Positions 55,050-63,594 of a DNA stretch of 64,000 nucleotides are shown here, in pieces. Every line of letters starts with the position of its first letter. Position 1 is the stretch's first letter. The stretch covers positions 124,001 through 188,000 of the forward strand of contig NZ_PIQO01000005.1 of the NCBI RefSeq assembly GCF_002844575.1. The letters are read 5' to 3'. This DNA comes from Heyndrickxia camelliae. Its GTDB lineage: Bacteria > Bacillota > Bacilli > Bacillales > Bacillaceae_C. The position numbers were made by a program, and so were the translations under genes. A model generated the notes under the pieces. That model searched no databases and was not told the DNA's origin. It saw only the letters and a program-made list of their open reading frames with translations.

Positions 55050-55403
55050 ATGAAATTTTTAGAGAAAATCACCGGCAGCGATATGACTAAAGAAATGAAA
55101 GGTTTTGAAGCACGAGCAAAAGTCTTGCCAGCTGAATATCAAACTGCTTGGAAAGAAATTATAAGTAATCTCTGGATTCATGGAGATTTCACCGGTCGTA
55201 ATCTGATGCCGATTCTTGACAGTGCTCTTGAACTTTTAGAAGTAACATCAGCAGACGGACAGAGCGTTGAAGAAGTACTAGGAGATGATATAAAAGGCTT
55301 CTGTGCAGCTCTTGTTGGTAACGAAGGCGCAAAGACTTATAGAGATAAATGGCGTGACCAACTCAACAAGAACGTAGCAAGAAAATTAGGAGGATTGAAA
55401 TGA
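55050..55403 (+). CDS. DUF1048 family protein (first of pair)
   Basis: Helical cytoplasmic protein of 117 residues of the DUF1048 family: MTKEMKGFEARAKVLPAEYQ, WKEIISNLWIHGDFTGRNLM and VLGDDIKGFCAALVG. The ATG sits behind AAAGGAGGAG. Its stop overlaps the start of the second DUF1048 gene (ATGA). The family is usually next to PadR regulators and drug-type transporters; its biochemical role is unknown. Confidence 0.88.
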   Translation: MKFLEKITGSDMTKEMKGFEARAKVLPAEYQTAWKEIISNLWIHGDFTGRNLMPILDSALELLEVTSADGQSVEEVLGDDIKGFCAALVGNEGAKTYRDKWRDQLNKNVARKLGGLK

Positions 55404-55732
55404 GTATCAAAAAAATCATCGAAGGCAAAAAAGAATGGAGAGCCCATATTTCGCGTATCAAGGAACTTCCAAAAGATTACCAAATCGTCTATAAAGAGAT
55501 CCAAAAATATCTTTTCAAAGTCGGTCCTGTTGAGCTAAACGAAGGTATCGGACTGCTTACGGAAATTCTCAGCTTCTTTGAAGAAGGTGCAGCTGCTGGG
55601 AAAGGTGTGCTTGAAGTCACAGGAACAGACGTTGCTGCTTTCTGTGATGCGCTGATTGAAGATTCAAAAACCTACGCTGATCTCTATCAAGAATCGGTCA
55701 ATCAAAAAGTCAATAATCCTATGAAAAAATAG
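55400..55732 (+). CDS. DUF1048 family protein (second of pair)
   Basis: Helical protein of 110 residues homologous to the preceding one: ISRIKELPKDYQIVYKEIQK, LTEILSFFEEGAAAGKGVLE and VTGTDVAAFCDALIEDSKTY. It overlaps the first gene by four bases, so translation is coupled, and the two may form a hetero-oligomer. No further gene follows in the unit. Confidence 0.88.
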   Translation: MSIKKIIEGKKEWRAHISRIKELPKDYQIVYKEIQKYLFKVGPVELNEGIGLLTEILSFFEEGAAAGKGVLEVTGTDVAAFCDALIEDSKTYADLYQESVNQKVNNPMKK

Positions 55733-56403
55733 AAAGAATGTAGTACTTGACGACAAAATTTAATCGAACCTTTGCCAAAGTACTGTGCTAATCTCCCAAA
55801 CTCGAAAGTATTCGAGTTCGAGAAGTGCCGCAAATAAAAGAAAGAATCAAAATGGAAACAATGATAAAATTTGAAGGATTAAAAATCCTTCAAAGAAAAA
55901 AGTCCTCAGAGGCTGAAATAACCCTCCAAATCAAGATTTTGATATTTACCAAATTGAAATACTCAAAAAAACGTGAGTTTGATTTGAAAAATGAATTCTT
56001 CTTGTAGAAATAACGGATGCATTCCTTTAATAAGGATGCTTTTTTTCTTTTTGAAAGTAAAGGAGAAGATTAGTTTACAATTATGTAAGGGAATAGTTGA
56101 AAATCAAATATTTGAAGAGTTTGAAGAACAAAAAGGAATTAGCTTGTTCCATCATTCTTCTAACGCGAGTTCTACAGATGATTATTTATCGATAGCTTTC
56201 TGGCAGCTGGTGCCGTTAATGCAATTGACATGGCAATCGCACCATGAAGACTAATTGCATTTTTTTTATTTGATATAAGAAATCACCTCAGATTTTTTAT
56301 TTTTTTGGTAAATACCAATGTAGTTGAAGGTATATATCAATTTATTGAAACTTTATAGATATCCGAAAATTCCATAAATCTCCTTTTTTTTTAAAATAAA
56401 AAG
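55733..56403. other. Gene-poor stretch with hairpins
   Basis: Contains TTTGAAGGAT-TAAAA-ATCCTTCAAA (55869-55893), a GGATGCATTCCTTTAATAAGGATGC-type hairpin (56015-56040, related to 5996), a fragment KGIVENQIFEEFEEQKGISL without a proper start, and a GntR-type operator at 56306. No intact gene. Confidence 0.5.
56306..56319. promoter_or_regulatory. GntR/HutC-type operator-like palindrome
   Basis: TTGGTA-AA-TACCAA, close to the TGGTATATACCA-like sites used by HutC-branch GntR regulators. It sits just beyond the 3' end of the gntR gene. Confidence 0.5.
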
Positions 56404-56422
56404 CGGATCAATAATTGATCCG
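56404..56422 (-). terminator. Terminator of the gntR gene
   Basis: CGGATCAAT-T-ATTGATCCG on the minus strand followed by a T-rich run, four bases after the stop. Confidence 0.8.
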
Positions 56423-56425
56423 TAA

Positions 56426-57139
56426 TTAACGATAAATTTCCGTCTCGATATTATATCTATCTCCCCTATAAACAGAATGAGCAATTTCAATAATAGTATC
56501 ATTTTGATCGAAAGTTACCTGTCTTAAACGAAAAACCGGTGTCGTGTAATTTATCTGAAGTAATTCTGACTCCTGTGGGGTTGGCATTCCTACTTCTATT
56601 TTTTGCTGAGCCTTTATAATTTTTATATTATATTCATCTTCCAAAATTTGATAAAGTGATTCGTTCTGAAAATCCCTATCTTCAATTCCGGGGAACCGAT
56701 TAATTGGCAGCATACTTGTTTCAATCGCAAGGGGCTCAAGATCTGCTAATCGTAGACGTTTTAATATGAGCAAGTTCCCCTCTGATCTTAATTCAGCAGC
56801 CATATTCGCCGAGGGGTTTGTAATGATATTTTTCTCACAAATCTTAGACCCAGGCATCATTCCTCTTAAACTCATATCCTCACTAAAACTTTTTAATTTT
56901 TTTCCATGAGGAATTTTATTTTCCGCTACATAAGTTCCGCTTCCATGCCTCCGAACGAGAACATACTCATTAACAAGTTCTGAAATTGCTTGCCTAACAG
57001 TTACACGACTCATTTCAAACAATTCTGCAAGCTCCCGTTCAGGGGGTAACACATCACCAGGTTTTAACTCCCCCCTTTCAATCTTTTTGATTATTATCTG
57101 TTTAAGTTGTTTATATAAAGGTATTTTTTTTGAACTCAT
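56426..57139 (-). CDS. GntR-family regulator (HutC/UTRA type)
   Basis: Protein of 237 residues from ATG 57139, placed six bases after GGAGG (a longer upstream start is unlikely). The GntR winged helix is at about 8-72 (PPERELAELFEMSRVTVRQAIS) and a UTRA ligand domain at about 95-235, ending IEIAHSVYRGDRYNIETEI. UTRA domains usually bind phosphorylated sugars. It is divergent from a nucleotidyltransferase-SIS gene pair, and AATACCA/TGGTATT sites lie between them. Confidence 0.9.
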   Translation of the reverse strand: MSSKKIPLYKQLKQIIIKKIERGELKPGDVLPPERELAELFEMSRVTVRQAISELVNEYVLVRRHGSGTYVAENKIPHGKKLKSFSEDMSLRGMMPGSKICEKNIITNPSANMAAELRSEGNLLILKRLRLADLEPLAIETSMLPINRFPGIEDRDFQNESLYQILEDEYNIKIIKAQQKIEVGMPTPQESELLQINYTTPVFRLRQVTFDQNDTIIEIAHSVYRGDRYNIETEIYR

Positions 57140-57213
57140 TTCATTCCTCCACATTTTCAATCACTCTATTGACATTATAACCAAAAACTCATACTATTTA
57201 AAGTAAATTGATA

Positions 57214-57238
57214 AATACCAATTATGAAGGGTGGTATT
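57214..57238. promoter_or_regulatory. Inverted repeat in the gntR-nucleotidyltransferase intergenic region
   Basis: AATACCA at 57214-57220 and TGGTATT at 57232-57238. It uses the same half-sites as the palindrome at 56306. Confidence 0.55.
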
Positions 57239-57314
57239 AATATGATGAATTGGTCGTTATAATTGGTTATTTTAGTGTATGAACGATTTATTAAATAAAA
57301 TTGGAGTGATTACT

Positions 57315-58706
57315 GTGAAAACAGCCATTATACTAGCGGCGGGAAAAGGTAAAAAAATGTGGCCATATAATGAATATTGGCCAAAGGCGGCTTTACCAAT
57401 AGCAAACCAAGGAAACATTGTCCATTTAGTAAATCATCTTAAGAGTTTATCGTTTGAACGAATTATTGTTACCACAAGTTACTTGGGTCGTAGGATCAAA
57501 TCCCTTCTCTGTGAAATAGAAGGGATTGAATTAATTGAACTTTCAGCTACAGAAGGGACCGCAGACTCTTTAGAAAGGGTTGTGCACGATGTTCATGATC
57601 CCAACCTTTTTGTTTTTTTTGGAGACCTATTTATTACCCGGGAACGATTAAGAAGTTTTATTAATGCTTATGAATTGCAATCAGATACTTTGGATGCTCT
57701 TATCTTATCAAAACCAATTGGAAGCGAGCACGCACAGGATTGGTTTGGGATCTCTATAGGAGAGAATCAACGGGTTAAAAATATTTTTGGACACCCTCGT
57801 CCACATTATGTACAGGAAAGAGTAATGGGGGCTTTTGCTTTAAAAACTAATGCGCTAAAAAGAATGCTGAACCATAATCCAGGCTTCATGAAAAGTGTGC
57901 CTACTGGAGTTATGCCACAGCAAGAAGTTGAGTTAGAGCAATGCTTGCAATGGTTAGTGGAAGAAGGATACAAAGTTTTATCTTATCCGATATCGAACGG
58001 AGCGATTGATATAGATAAACCATGGCATCTTTTGCAGGCGAATCATCTTGCTTTATCCGAAATGACAAAAGTACTTGAAAAAAATGAAATTCATGAGACG
58101 AGTGAAATCCATTCGACAGCCGATATTCAGGGATATGTAAAGCTAGGAAAGCATGTAAAGATAGGTAAATATGTAACGATCAAAGGAAATGCCATAATTG
58201 GTGACTATACTACACTAGATAACGGTGTCGTGATTGAAGGAAATGTAGTAATTGGTTCCCATTGTCGGATAGAAAATTTTTGTCGGATTGGATCAGACAG
58301 TGTAATTGGACATAAAAATCGGATTGGTCATTGTGCAGAATTCAAGGGAGTTACTTTTGATAACGTTAGTTTCATTCATTTTGGTGAAGTTTTCGGAATT
58401 ATTGGTGAATCTACAGATATAGCAGCTGGAGTCACTGTAGGGATTACCCGTTTTGATGACCAGCTCCAAACTCAAATTGTGAATGAACGTAAAGAAATTC
58501 CCGAAGAATATGGAAATGCCGTTTACTTTGGTGATTTTACTCGTACAGGTATTTTGAGCCTATATATGCCAGGGATAAAGGTAGGCAGTAATAGCATCAT
58601 TGGATCTGGAGTTATAGTGGAGAAAGATGTACCTTCAAAGACTTTACTATATGCCGAACAAACCACTATTGAAAAAAAATGGGGCCCTCACCGTTATGGC
58701 TGGTAA
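57315..58706 (+). CDS. Sugar nucleotidyltransferase with left-handed beta-helix domain
   Basis: Protein of 463 residues from GTG 57315 (GGAG eight bases upstream); an ATG 36 bases earlier is less likely. The N-terminal Rossmann-like NTP-transferase domain (1-230) starts MKTAIILAAGKGKKMWPYNE, with PKAALPIA and FVFFGDLF. The C-terminal hexapeptide beta-helix (about 265-445) has repeats such as IIGDYTTLDNGVVIEGNVVI. The architecture is that of archaeal-type glucose-1-phosphate thymidylyl/uridylyltransferases and GlmU relatives. The usual GxGTR reads GKGKK, so nucleotide use may differ. Confidence 0.82.
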   Translation: MKTAIILAAGKGKKMWPYNEYWPKAALPIANQGNIVHLVNHLKSLSFERIIVTTSYLGRRIKSLLCEIEGIELIELSATEGTADSLERVVHDVHDPNLFVFFGDLFITRERLRSFINAYELQSDTLDALILSKPIGSEHAQDWFGISIGENQRVKNIFGHPRPHYVQERVMGAFALKTNALKRMLNHNPGFMKSVPTGVMPQQEVELEQCLQWLVEEGYKVLSYPISNGAIDIDKPWHLLQANHLALSEMTKVLEKNEIHETSEIHSTADIQGYVKLGKHVKIGKYVTIKGNAIIGDYTTLDNGVVIEGNVVIGSHCRIENFCRIGSDSVIGHKNRIGHCAEFKGVTFDNVSFIHFGEVFGIIGESTDIAAGVTVGITRFDDQLQTQIVNERKEIPEEYGNAVYFGDFTRTGILSLYMPGIKVGSNSIIGSGVIVEKDVPSKTLLYAEQTTIEKKWGPHRYGW

Positions 58707-58805
58707 ATCGAAATTATTGTTTCACGGTCAGAGAACAAACTATAAAAAGAGTCTAAAAGTTTTTATGAATAAATTTAACTATCTTTATTTAAAGGGGGAA
58801 TAACA

Positions 58806-59534
58806 ATGACATCACTATTTAACGATTACTGCAGGTTTTTTAATAATATACTGTTCGAAGTTCAAGATACGCAAAAAAAAGCGATTATTGATGGGGCAAA
58901 CCTTATATCTACGGCTATTATGAATGGAGGAAGATTTTATGTATTTGGTTCAGGGCATTCCCATATGATTGCTGAAGAAATCTACAATCGGGCAGGGGGG
59001 CTAGCATTCGTAACAGCGATCTTACCGCCTGAACTGATGCTGCATGAACGTCCAAATAAAAGTACTTACCTAGAGAGAATCGAAGGGCTAGGTAAATCAT
59101 ATCTAAATTTGCACCAAGTGACCGACAAGGATGTAATTATGATTGTTTCAAATTCAGGGAGAAATATCGTTCCGGTAGAGATGGCCATAGAGTCTCGTAA
59201 TAATGGTACAAAGATCATTGCCATGACAAGCATGAAACATTCCAAAGATGTTACCTCAAGACACAAGAGTGGAAAAAAATTATATGAACTTTCGGATGTT
59301 GTACTCGATAATGGTGCTGCTATTGGCGATGCAGGATTCCATATTCCAGGTACTGATATTTATTCTGGAGCAACATCAGATGCAATTGGATGTTTTCTAG
59401 CCCAAGCACTCATTGTCGAAACCCTGCAGCAATTAGTAAAAAAAGGTTTTCAATCTCCAGTATTTAGAAGCTCGAATGTAGATGGGGCAGATCAATTTAA
59501 CGATGAGCTTTTTGATAAATATGTGAAGTGGTAG
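58806..59534 (+). CDS. SIS-domain phosphosugar-binding protein (UPF0309-like)
   Basis: Protein of 242 residues with a sugar isomerase (SIS) fold: GSGHSH (48-53) and VSNSGRNIVPVEMA as phosphosugar-binding loops, and the family sequence GDAGFHIPGTDIYSGATSDA. It resembles UPF0309/YbbI-class proteins. ATG 58806 behind AAAGGGGGAA. It lies 99 bp downstream of the nucleotidyltransferase gene under GntR/UTRA control, suggesting handling of an amino-sugar phosphate. Confidence 0.87.
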   Translation: MTSLFNDYCRFFNNILFEVQDTQKKAIIDGANLISTAIMNGGRFYVFGSGHSHMIAEEIYNRAGGLAFVTAILPPELMLHERPNKSTYLERIEGLGKSYLNLHQVTDKDVIMIVSNSGRNIVPVEMAIESRNNGTKIIAMTSMKHSKDVTSRHKSGKKLYELSDVVLDNGAAIGDAGFHIPGTDIYSGATSDAIGCFLAQALIVETLQQLVKKGFQSPVFRSSNVDGADQFNDELFDKYVKW

Positions 59535-59539
59535 GTAGC

Positions 59540-59806
59540 TTTATCATAACTCGATATAAAAGTGAGTATACAAATTTTATTGTAAGCAAAGTAAATGACC
59601 ATGACCTACGAATAGCTGTAATAAATGGGGAATATCATTGGCATAAGCACAAAGATTGTGATGAACTGTTTTATGTTTTAGAAGATGAACGGTCTATTAA
59701 TATATAAAATAATAATACAGTTTCTCTAAATCTAGGTGAAAAATTTACAATTCTAGCTAATACAATGTATAGAACTCACTCAACTAAAGGTTTAAAAGGT
59801 ATCTAA
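59540..59806 (+). pseudogene. Cupin-domain protein remnant
   Basis: SEYTNFIVSKVNDHDLRIAV, INGEYHWHKHKDCDELFYVL and EDERSINI, then a TAA, then NNNTVSLNLGEKFTILANTM and YRTHST. This is a Bacillus cupin with its metal-binding HWHKH...E intact. It is broken by one nonsense codon at about 59705, cut short at the end and lacking a proper start. Confidence 0.65.
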
Positions 59807-59812
59807 TGATAT

Positions 59813-59880
59813 AATGGGACGACTAAAATTAAAGTGGAATACCCGGCTGTCATTTCAGGCAATTTTTGCTTGTGTTAAAG
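59813..59880 (+). repeat. Dispersed repeat, copy 11 (decayed)
   Basis: GGGACGACTAAAATTAAAG, CCCGGCTGTCATTTCAGGC with T-rich DNA, then TGTGTTAAAG. Only the order of parts is kept. Confidence 0.4.
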
Positions 59881-59909
59881 TTCGTAACTCTATAAAGGAG
59901 AATCTTTGA

Positions 59910-60254
59910 ATGAGTAAATCATCATTAATAGAAGACATAGAAAAGGCATTATTAAACTCTTGGTCAATTAACTCAAGTTCAAAATGGTCTATAGTTAATC
60001 CAGCAAGAGGACAGTGTGGTGTGACTGCATTGGTAGTTAACGACATACTGGGTGGTGAGATAAAAAAGACAATGTTATCTGAAGGATGGCATTTTTATAA
60101 TGAAATCAGCGGTAAGCGTTGTGATTTTACGGCTTCTCAGTTCAATGAAGATATTGAGTATATGGATATTCCGTCAAATAGAGAGGAAGCATTCTTAGAT
60201 ACAAATCAGAAACAGTACGATTACTTAAAACAAAGTGTAAAAAATCATTTATAA
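59910..60254 (+). CDS. yunG: YunG family protein
   Basis: Protein of 114 residues, the same size as B. subtilis YunG, with the family core NPARGQCGVTALVVNDILGG and EGWHFYNEISGKRCDFTASQ and the end PSNREEAFLDTNQKQYDYL. The Cys in GQCG and the later His recall a papain-like arrangement, but activity is unproven. ATG 59910 follows AAAGGAG. It lies between two repeat copies, the standard layout of this region. Confidence 0.82.
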   Translation: MSKSSLIEDIEKALLNSWSINSSSKWSIVNPARGQCGVTALVVNDILGGEIKKTMLSEGWHFYNEISGKRCDFTASQFNEDIEYMDIPSNREEAFLDTNQKQYDYLKQSVKNHL

Positions 60255-60308
60255 GATACGTAAAGTAAACAGCAAATGAAGGTATATCAAGCGAAGCAGA
60301 CCTATTTA

Positions 60309-60386
60309 ATGAAGGGGAAAAGAGTTAACGAAACAGCTGCCAATTTGGTGGCTTTTTCTGATTCAATCAAAGGGGCAGTATAGTTT
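60309..60386 (+). repeat. Dispersed repeat, copy 12
   Basis: AATGAAGGGGAAAAGAGTTAAC, CAGCTGCCAATTTGGTGGC-hairpin with T5, then TTCAATCAAAGGGGCAGTATAGTTTAG. Confidence 0.85.
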
Positions 60387-60579
60387 AGGTGAACTCTTCA
60401 CGAGACCCTAGTTGTACGGTTGTTAAAATCCTCATAATAAAACGCAAAAAAACTTATTATTTATATAGGTGTAAAAGTAAAGCACCTTAGTTATCACACC
60501 AAGCTGCCTTAGTACTGTATGAAAGTTAAAATTTCCTGATAGAAAGTACCAATTAGATAGGAGAATATCGCTGAATAGG

Positions 60580-61491
60580 CTAGACGGTTTTATTCTCCTC
60601 CTCTATAACTATAACCTCTCTTGCTACTTCTATGAAAGATAATATGATTGGTGAAAGCCACTTGTCTTTATGCCATGATATATGTGTATAGACGTGCAAG
60701 TCCGGAATTTGCCACGGAAGAGCAACAAGTTCCCCCCGTTCAACTTCGGCTTCCACGGTTATTTCCGGAAGAAAAGCAATACCGATTCCAGTAATTGCAC
60801 ATTGCTTGATGGCTTCGGCATTTTGAAACTCTAAATATGTAATATCATCAATACCCTTTTTCTCAAATGACCGGTCAAACATAGTTCGATAGGTACAACC
60901 TTTTTCATTAACCAGGAACACTTCCCCCTGAAAATCTTCCAGCTGAAGTGCAGTTAGTTTCAAGAGTGGATGGTCTGGAGCGACGAAAAAGCGGAAAGTT
61001 TCTTCTAGTAATGGTTCCACTGTAAGTCCCGTCGAGAGAATGGTTTCGTCCAGCATAAAGACGACATCCGTGGTTCCCTCAAAGAGCGTTTGCTTGAGTT
61101 CCTGATTTGGAACAGAGCGAAAGATGAGACGAACTCCTGGATAGCGTGAACGAAATAGACGGAAGACAGCTGGAAGTCGATAGGCGCAAAGAACTTCGTT
61201 AGCGCTTATCGTTAGGGTGCCACTTAGATTTTCATTATCATGTACGGAACTGCGAGCTTCGTCCAATTTGTCTAGAACACTTTGGACATGAGTTAAAAAG
61301 CGCTTACCCGCAGTTGTGAGCACAAGTTGTTTGCCCAATCGGTCAAAGAGCCGAACATCAAGCTCATCCTCCAATGCTTTTATTTGCATCGTGACGTTGG
61401 AGGGAACGTAATTCAAAACTTCCGCGGCTCGACTGAAATTTAGTGTATAGGCAACCGTGCGGAAAGTATTCAGTTGGCGTAATTCCATCAT
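60580..61491 (-). CDS. LysR-family transcriptional regulator
   Basis: Protein of about 303 residues. The N-terminal helix-turn-helix is LNFSRAAEVLNYVPSNVTMQ, and the substrate domain begins about residue 90 (GTLTISANEVLCAYRLPAVF) and contains KQCAITGIGIAFLPEITVE. The start is one of two adjacent ATG codons (61491 or 61488) behind GGGGG. It is divergent from a MetX-like hydrolase gene. A perfect palindrome in between is the probable binding site. Confidence 0.9.
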   Translation of the reverse strand: MMELRQLNTFRTVAYTLNFSRAAEVLNYVPSNVTMQIKALEDELDVRLFDRLGKQLVLTTAGKRFLTHVQSVLDKLDEARSSVHDNENLSGTLTISANEVLCAYRLPAVFRLFRSRYPGVRLIFRSVPNQELKQTLFEGTTDVVFMLDETILSTGLTVEPLLEETFRFFVAPDHPLLKLTALQLEDFQGEVFLVNEKGCTYRTMFDRSFEKKGIDDITYLEFQNAEAIKQCAITGIGIAFLPEITVEAEVERGELVALPWQIPDLHVYTHISWHKDKWLSPIILSFIEVAREVIVIEEENKTV

Positions 61492-61506
61492 ACTACCCCC
61501 ATTTAC

Positions 61507-61523
61507 TTTCAATATTATTGAAA
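61507..61523. promoter_or_regulatory. LysR-box-like palindrome
   Basis: TTTCAAT-ATT-ATTGAAA, perfect 7-bp arms, upstream of the lysR start and of the divergent hydrolase gene. Confidence 0.65.
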
Positions 61524-61631
61524 ACTACTTTGAATTTTATTCACTTTTTTTGAGGTTATCACAGGTTTATACTAACAACAAGAAATACATTCTAAATGTT
61601 TGTGTTTTATTTTGAAGGGAGCGACAATACA

Positions 61632-62651
61632 ATGGATTATGAAATTTTTGATTTAGGTGACGTTACCTTACAATCTGGAGTGACGCTACCGAGTGCTTTT
61701 CTTGCTTATAAGACTTATGGGAAATTGAATGAAGAGAAAGACAACGTGATTGTCTATCCAACTGCTTTTGGCGACCAGCATGTTCAGAATGAATGGTTGA
61801 TTGGAAACGGTATGGCATTTGATCCGCAGAAATATTTCATTATCGTTCCAAATCTATTGGGAAACGGATTATCTTCGTCTCCTAGTAATACGCCGCCTCC
61901 ATTTGACCGTGCTAATTTTCCACAGATAACCATCTATGACAACGTTAAATTACAATATCGGCTGGTGACCGAAAAATTCGGCATTCAAAAGATTGCACTT
62001 GTAGTTGGATGGTCAATGGGAGGCATTCAATCATTTCAATGGAGGGCAAGTTACCCTGAGATGGTGGAACGAATTGCACCTTTCTGCGGAGGTGCAAAGA
62101 CTTGGCCCCAAACGTATGTGGTCCTAGACGGGATGAAAGCTGCGCTCATGGCCGCAGTTGGCTTCGATTCAAGTAAACTAAATCAATTGACTTCTGTTGA
62201 CATGCGCGCTGTTGGTCGTGTCTATGCAGGATGGGGCTTATCACAGGCATATTACAGAGAAGAACTTTATCGTGATATGGGATATGATTCATTAGAAGCT
62301 TTTGTGACTGGCGTCTGGGAAGATAGCTTTATGAAGATGGATCCGCACAATGTCCTGGCCATGTTATGGACAGGACAATTTGCAGATATTAGTGTCAACC
62401 CCATATATAACGGAGATTTTGATCAGGCACTCAAAAGCATTAAAGCGCTTGCTTGCGTCATGCCAGGGAGTACGGATTTATTCTGTACTGCAGACGACAA
62501 CAAATATGAGGCAGAGATTATACCTAATGCTGTTTTTAATCCTATCCAGTCGATCTGGGGCCATTTTGCAGGTCGCGGAATCAACAGTGTCGATAATAAA
62601 TTTATTAATGACAACCTAAAACGCTTGTTGGCGCTTAGTACAAATGGATAG
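61632..62651 (+). CDS. Alpha/beta hydrolase of the MetX (homoserine O-acetyltransferase) fold
   Basis: Protein of 339 residues from ATG 61632 (GAAGGGAGCG upstream). The body follows the MetX-type alpha/beta hydrolase: LPSAFLAYKTYGKLN, nucleophile Ser128 in VVGWSMGG, GSTDLFCTADD aspartate and a WGHFAGRG histidine. It lacks several substrate-binding features of true homoserine acetyltransferases, and no methionine genes are nearby. Fungal and bacterial relatives include acyltransferases and hydrolases. The divergent LysR probably controls it. Confidence 0.83.
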   Translation: MDYEIFDLGDVTLQSGVTLPSAFLAYKTYGKLNEEKDNVIVYPTAFGDQHVQNEWLIGNGMAFDPQKYFIIVPNLLGNGLSSSPSNTPPPFDRANFPQITIYDNVKLQYRLVTEKFGIQKIALVVGWSMGGIQSFQWRASYPEMVERIAPFCGGAKTWPQTYVVLDGMKAALMAAVGFDSSKLNQLTSVDMRAVGRVYAGWGLSQAYYREELYRDMGYDSLEAFVTGVWEDSFMKMDPHNVLAMLWTGQFADISVNPIYNGDFDQALKSIKALACVMPGSTDLFCTADDNKYEAEIIPNAVFNPIQSIWGHFAGRGINSVDNKFINDNLKRLLALSTNG

Positions 62652-63029
62652 AACATTAGTTGTATCTATTCCGAAAAAAATGTCAAGGTAGACAAAAAAA
62701 TATAAAGCTAGATATCAACAAAAGCCAAAATGATTTTCAGTGATTAATAAGAGGATGGAAAAAGATTAGGTGATGTTTACCCGTCTTTGGTCAAGCCTAA
62801 CGTGGCAATCTATCTGGATAGTTCCCTAAAGTACGATAATGCAGAATATCCGGGTGACGGAATTGAACATAGTATTGTGGAAGAATTGTAAACGGCGGAA
62901 TTAGAGCGCTACTTGGCTTTGAAAGATTGGGTAGATGTCTAAAAAGAATAGTAGAAAAAATGGTTCCTAAAAATATATATATTTTCAACACTATTCTAAA
63001 ACATAGACTTAAATTAAAGACAATTGTGA
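62652..63029. other. Intergenic region with coding scrap
   Basis: The frame DVYPSLVKPNVAIYLDSSLK and YDNAEYPGDGIEHSIVEEL (about 62770-62890) ends at a TAA, continues TAELERYLALKDWVDV and stops again. It has no start site. A remnant of an unknown gene. Confidence 0.4.
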
Positions 63030-63093
63030 AGAAATGCTCCAGCTGCCAATTTGGTGGCCTTTTCTTATTTGACTAACTAGGCAGTTTAGTTAA
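63030..63093 (+). repeat. Dispersed repeat, copy 13
   Basis: GAAATGCTCCAGCTGCCAATTTGGTGGCC-type hairpin with TTTTC, then TTTGACTAACTAGGCAGTTTAGTTAAAGAAG. Confidence 0.85.
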
Positions 63094-63177
63094 AGAAGAA
63101 ATATTGTAATTATTTTTTATTGAATTTTGATTAAATTGAGTTTAGGATAAGCAAATGACAAACTTTGGGGGGGCACT

Positions 63178-63505
63178 ATGACCATTTATTTAATTCAGTT
63201 AGAGGCAATTCATTCCTGATATAGATAATCCAGAAAAAGAAAAATGTGTGGGTGCAATTGTAAACTGTTGGGTTAAATCTATAAATATGAAATTAGCTTT
63301 GAATAGAGCTAAAAACTACCTCAGTAATCAAGGTTGGGAAGTAATAAACGTTGAGGATCAATTTATAACTAGTCGAGATATGTATATAGGTGAGGCTGAA
63401 GAAGATGATGAATTGCTAGAATGCTTCGATGAAGCAATGAGAGATGGAATTTCTGCAATTTTTTATACATATAGCGAGGAAGATGAAATAGAAAATATGG
63501 ATTGA
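63178..63505 (+). pseudogene. Hypothetical protein gene with N-terminal frameshift
   Basis: ATG 63178 after GGGGGGG gives MTIYLIQLEAIHS and a stop. One base out of phase, PDIDNPEKEKCVGAIVNCWV continues without a break to SAIFYTYSEEDEIENMD at 63505. Together they make a ~108-residue acidic protein with a single frameshift near 63217. The part from GTG 63248 (85 codons) could still be expressed only with a new start. Family unknown. Confidence 0.55.
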
Positions 63506-63594
63506 TTAGATTCTTATGACACAATTAAGGGGTTCTGTATTGATTACCAATTGGATGGAGATTTCATTTCCCCCACAAGTGTTTGAAAGCAAGT

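Noticed and set aside
55991-56254. 87-codon plus-strand frame
   Set aside because: It starts inside a hairpin repeat, and only the middle has protein-like character; treated as a remnant at most.
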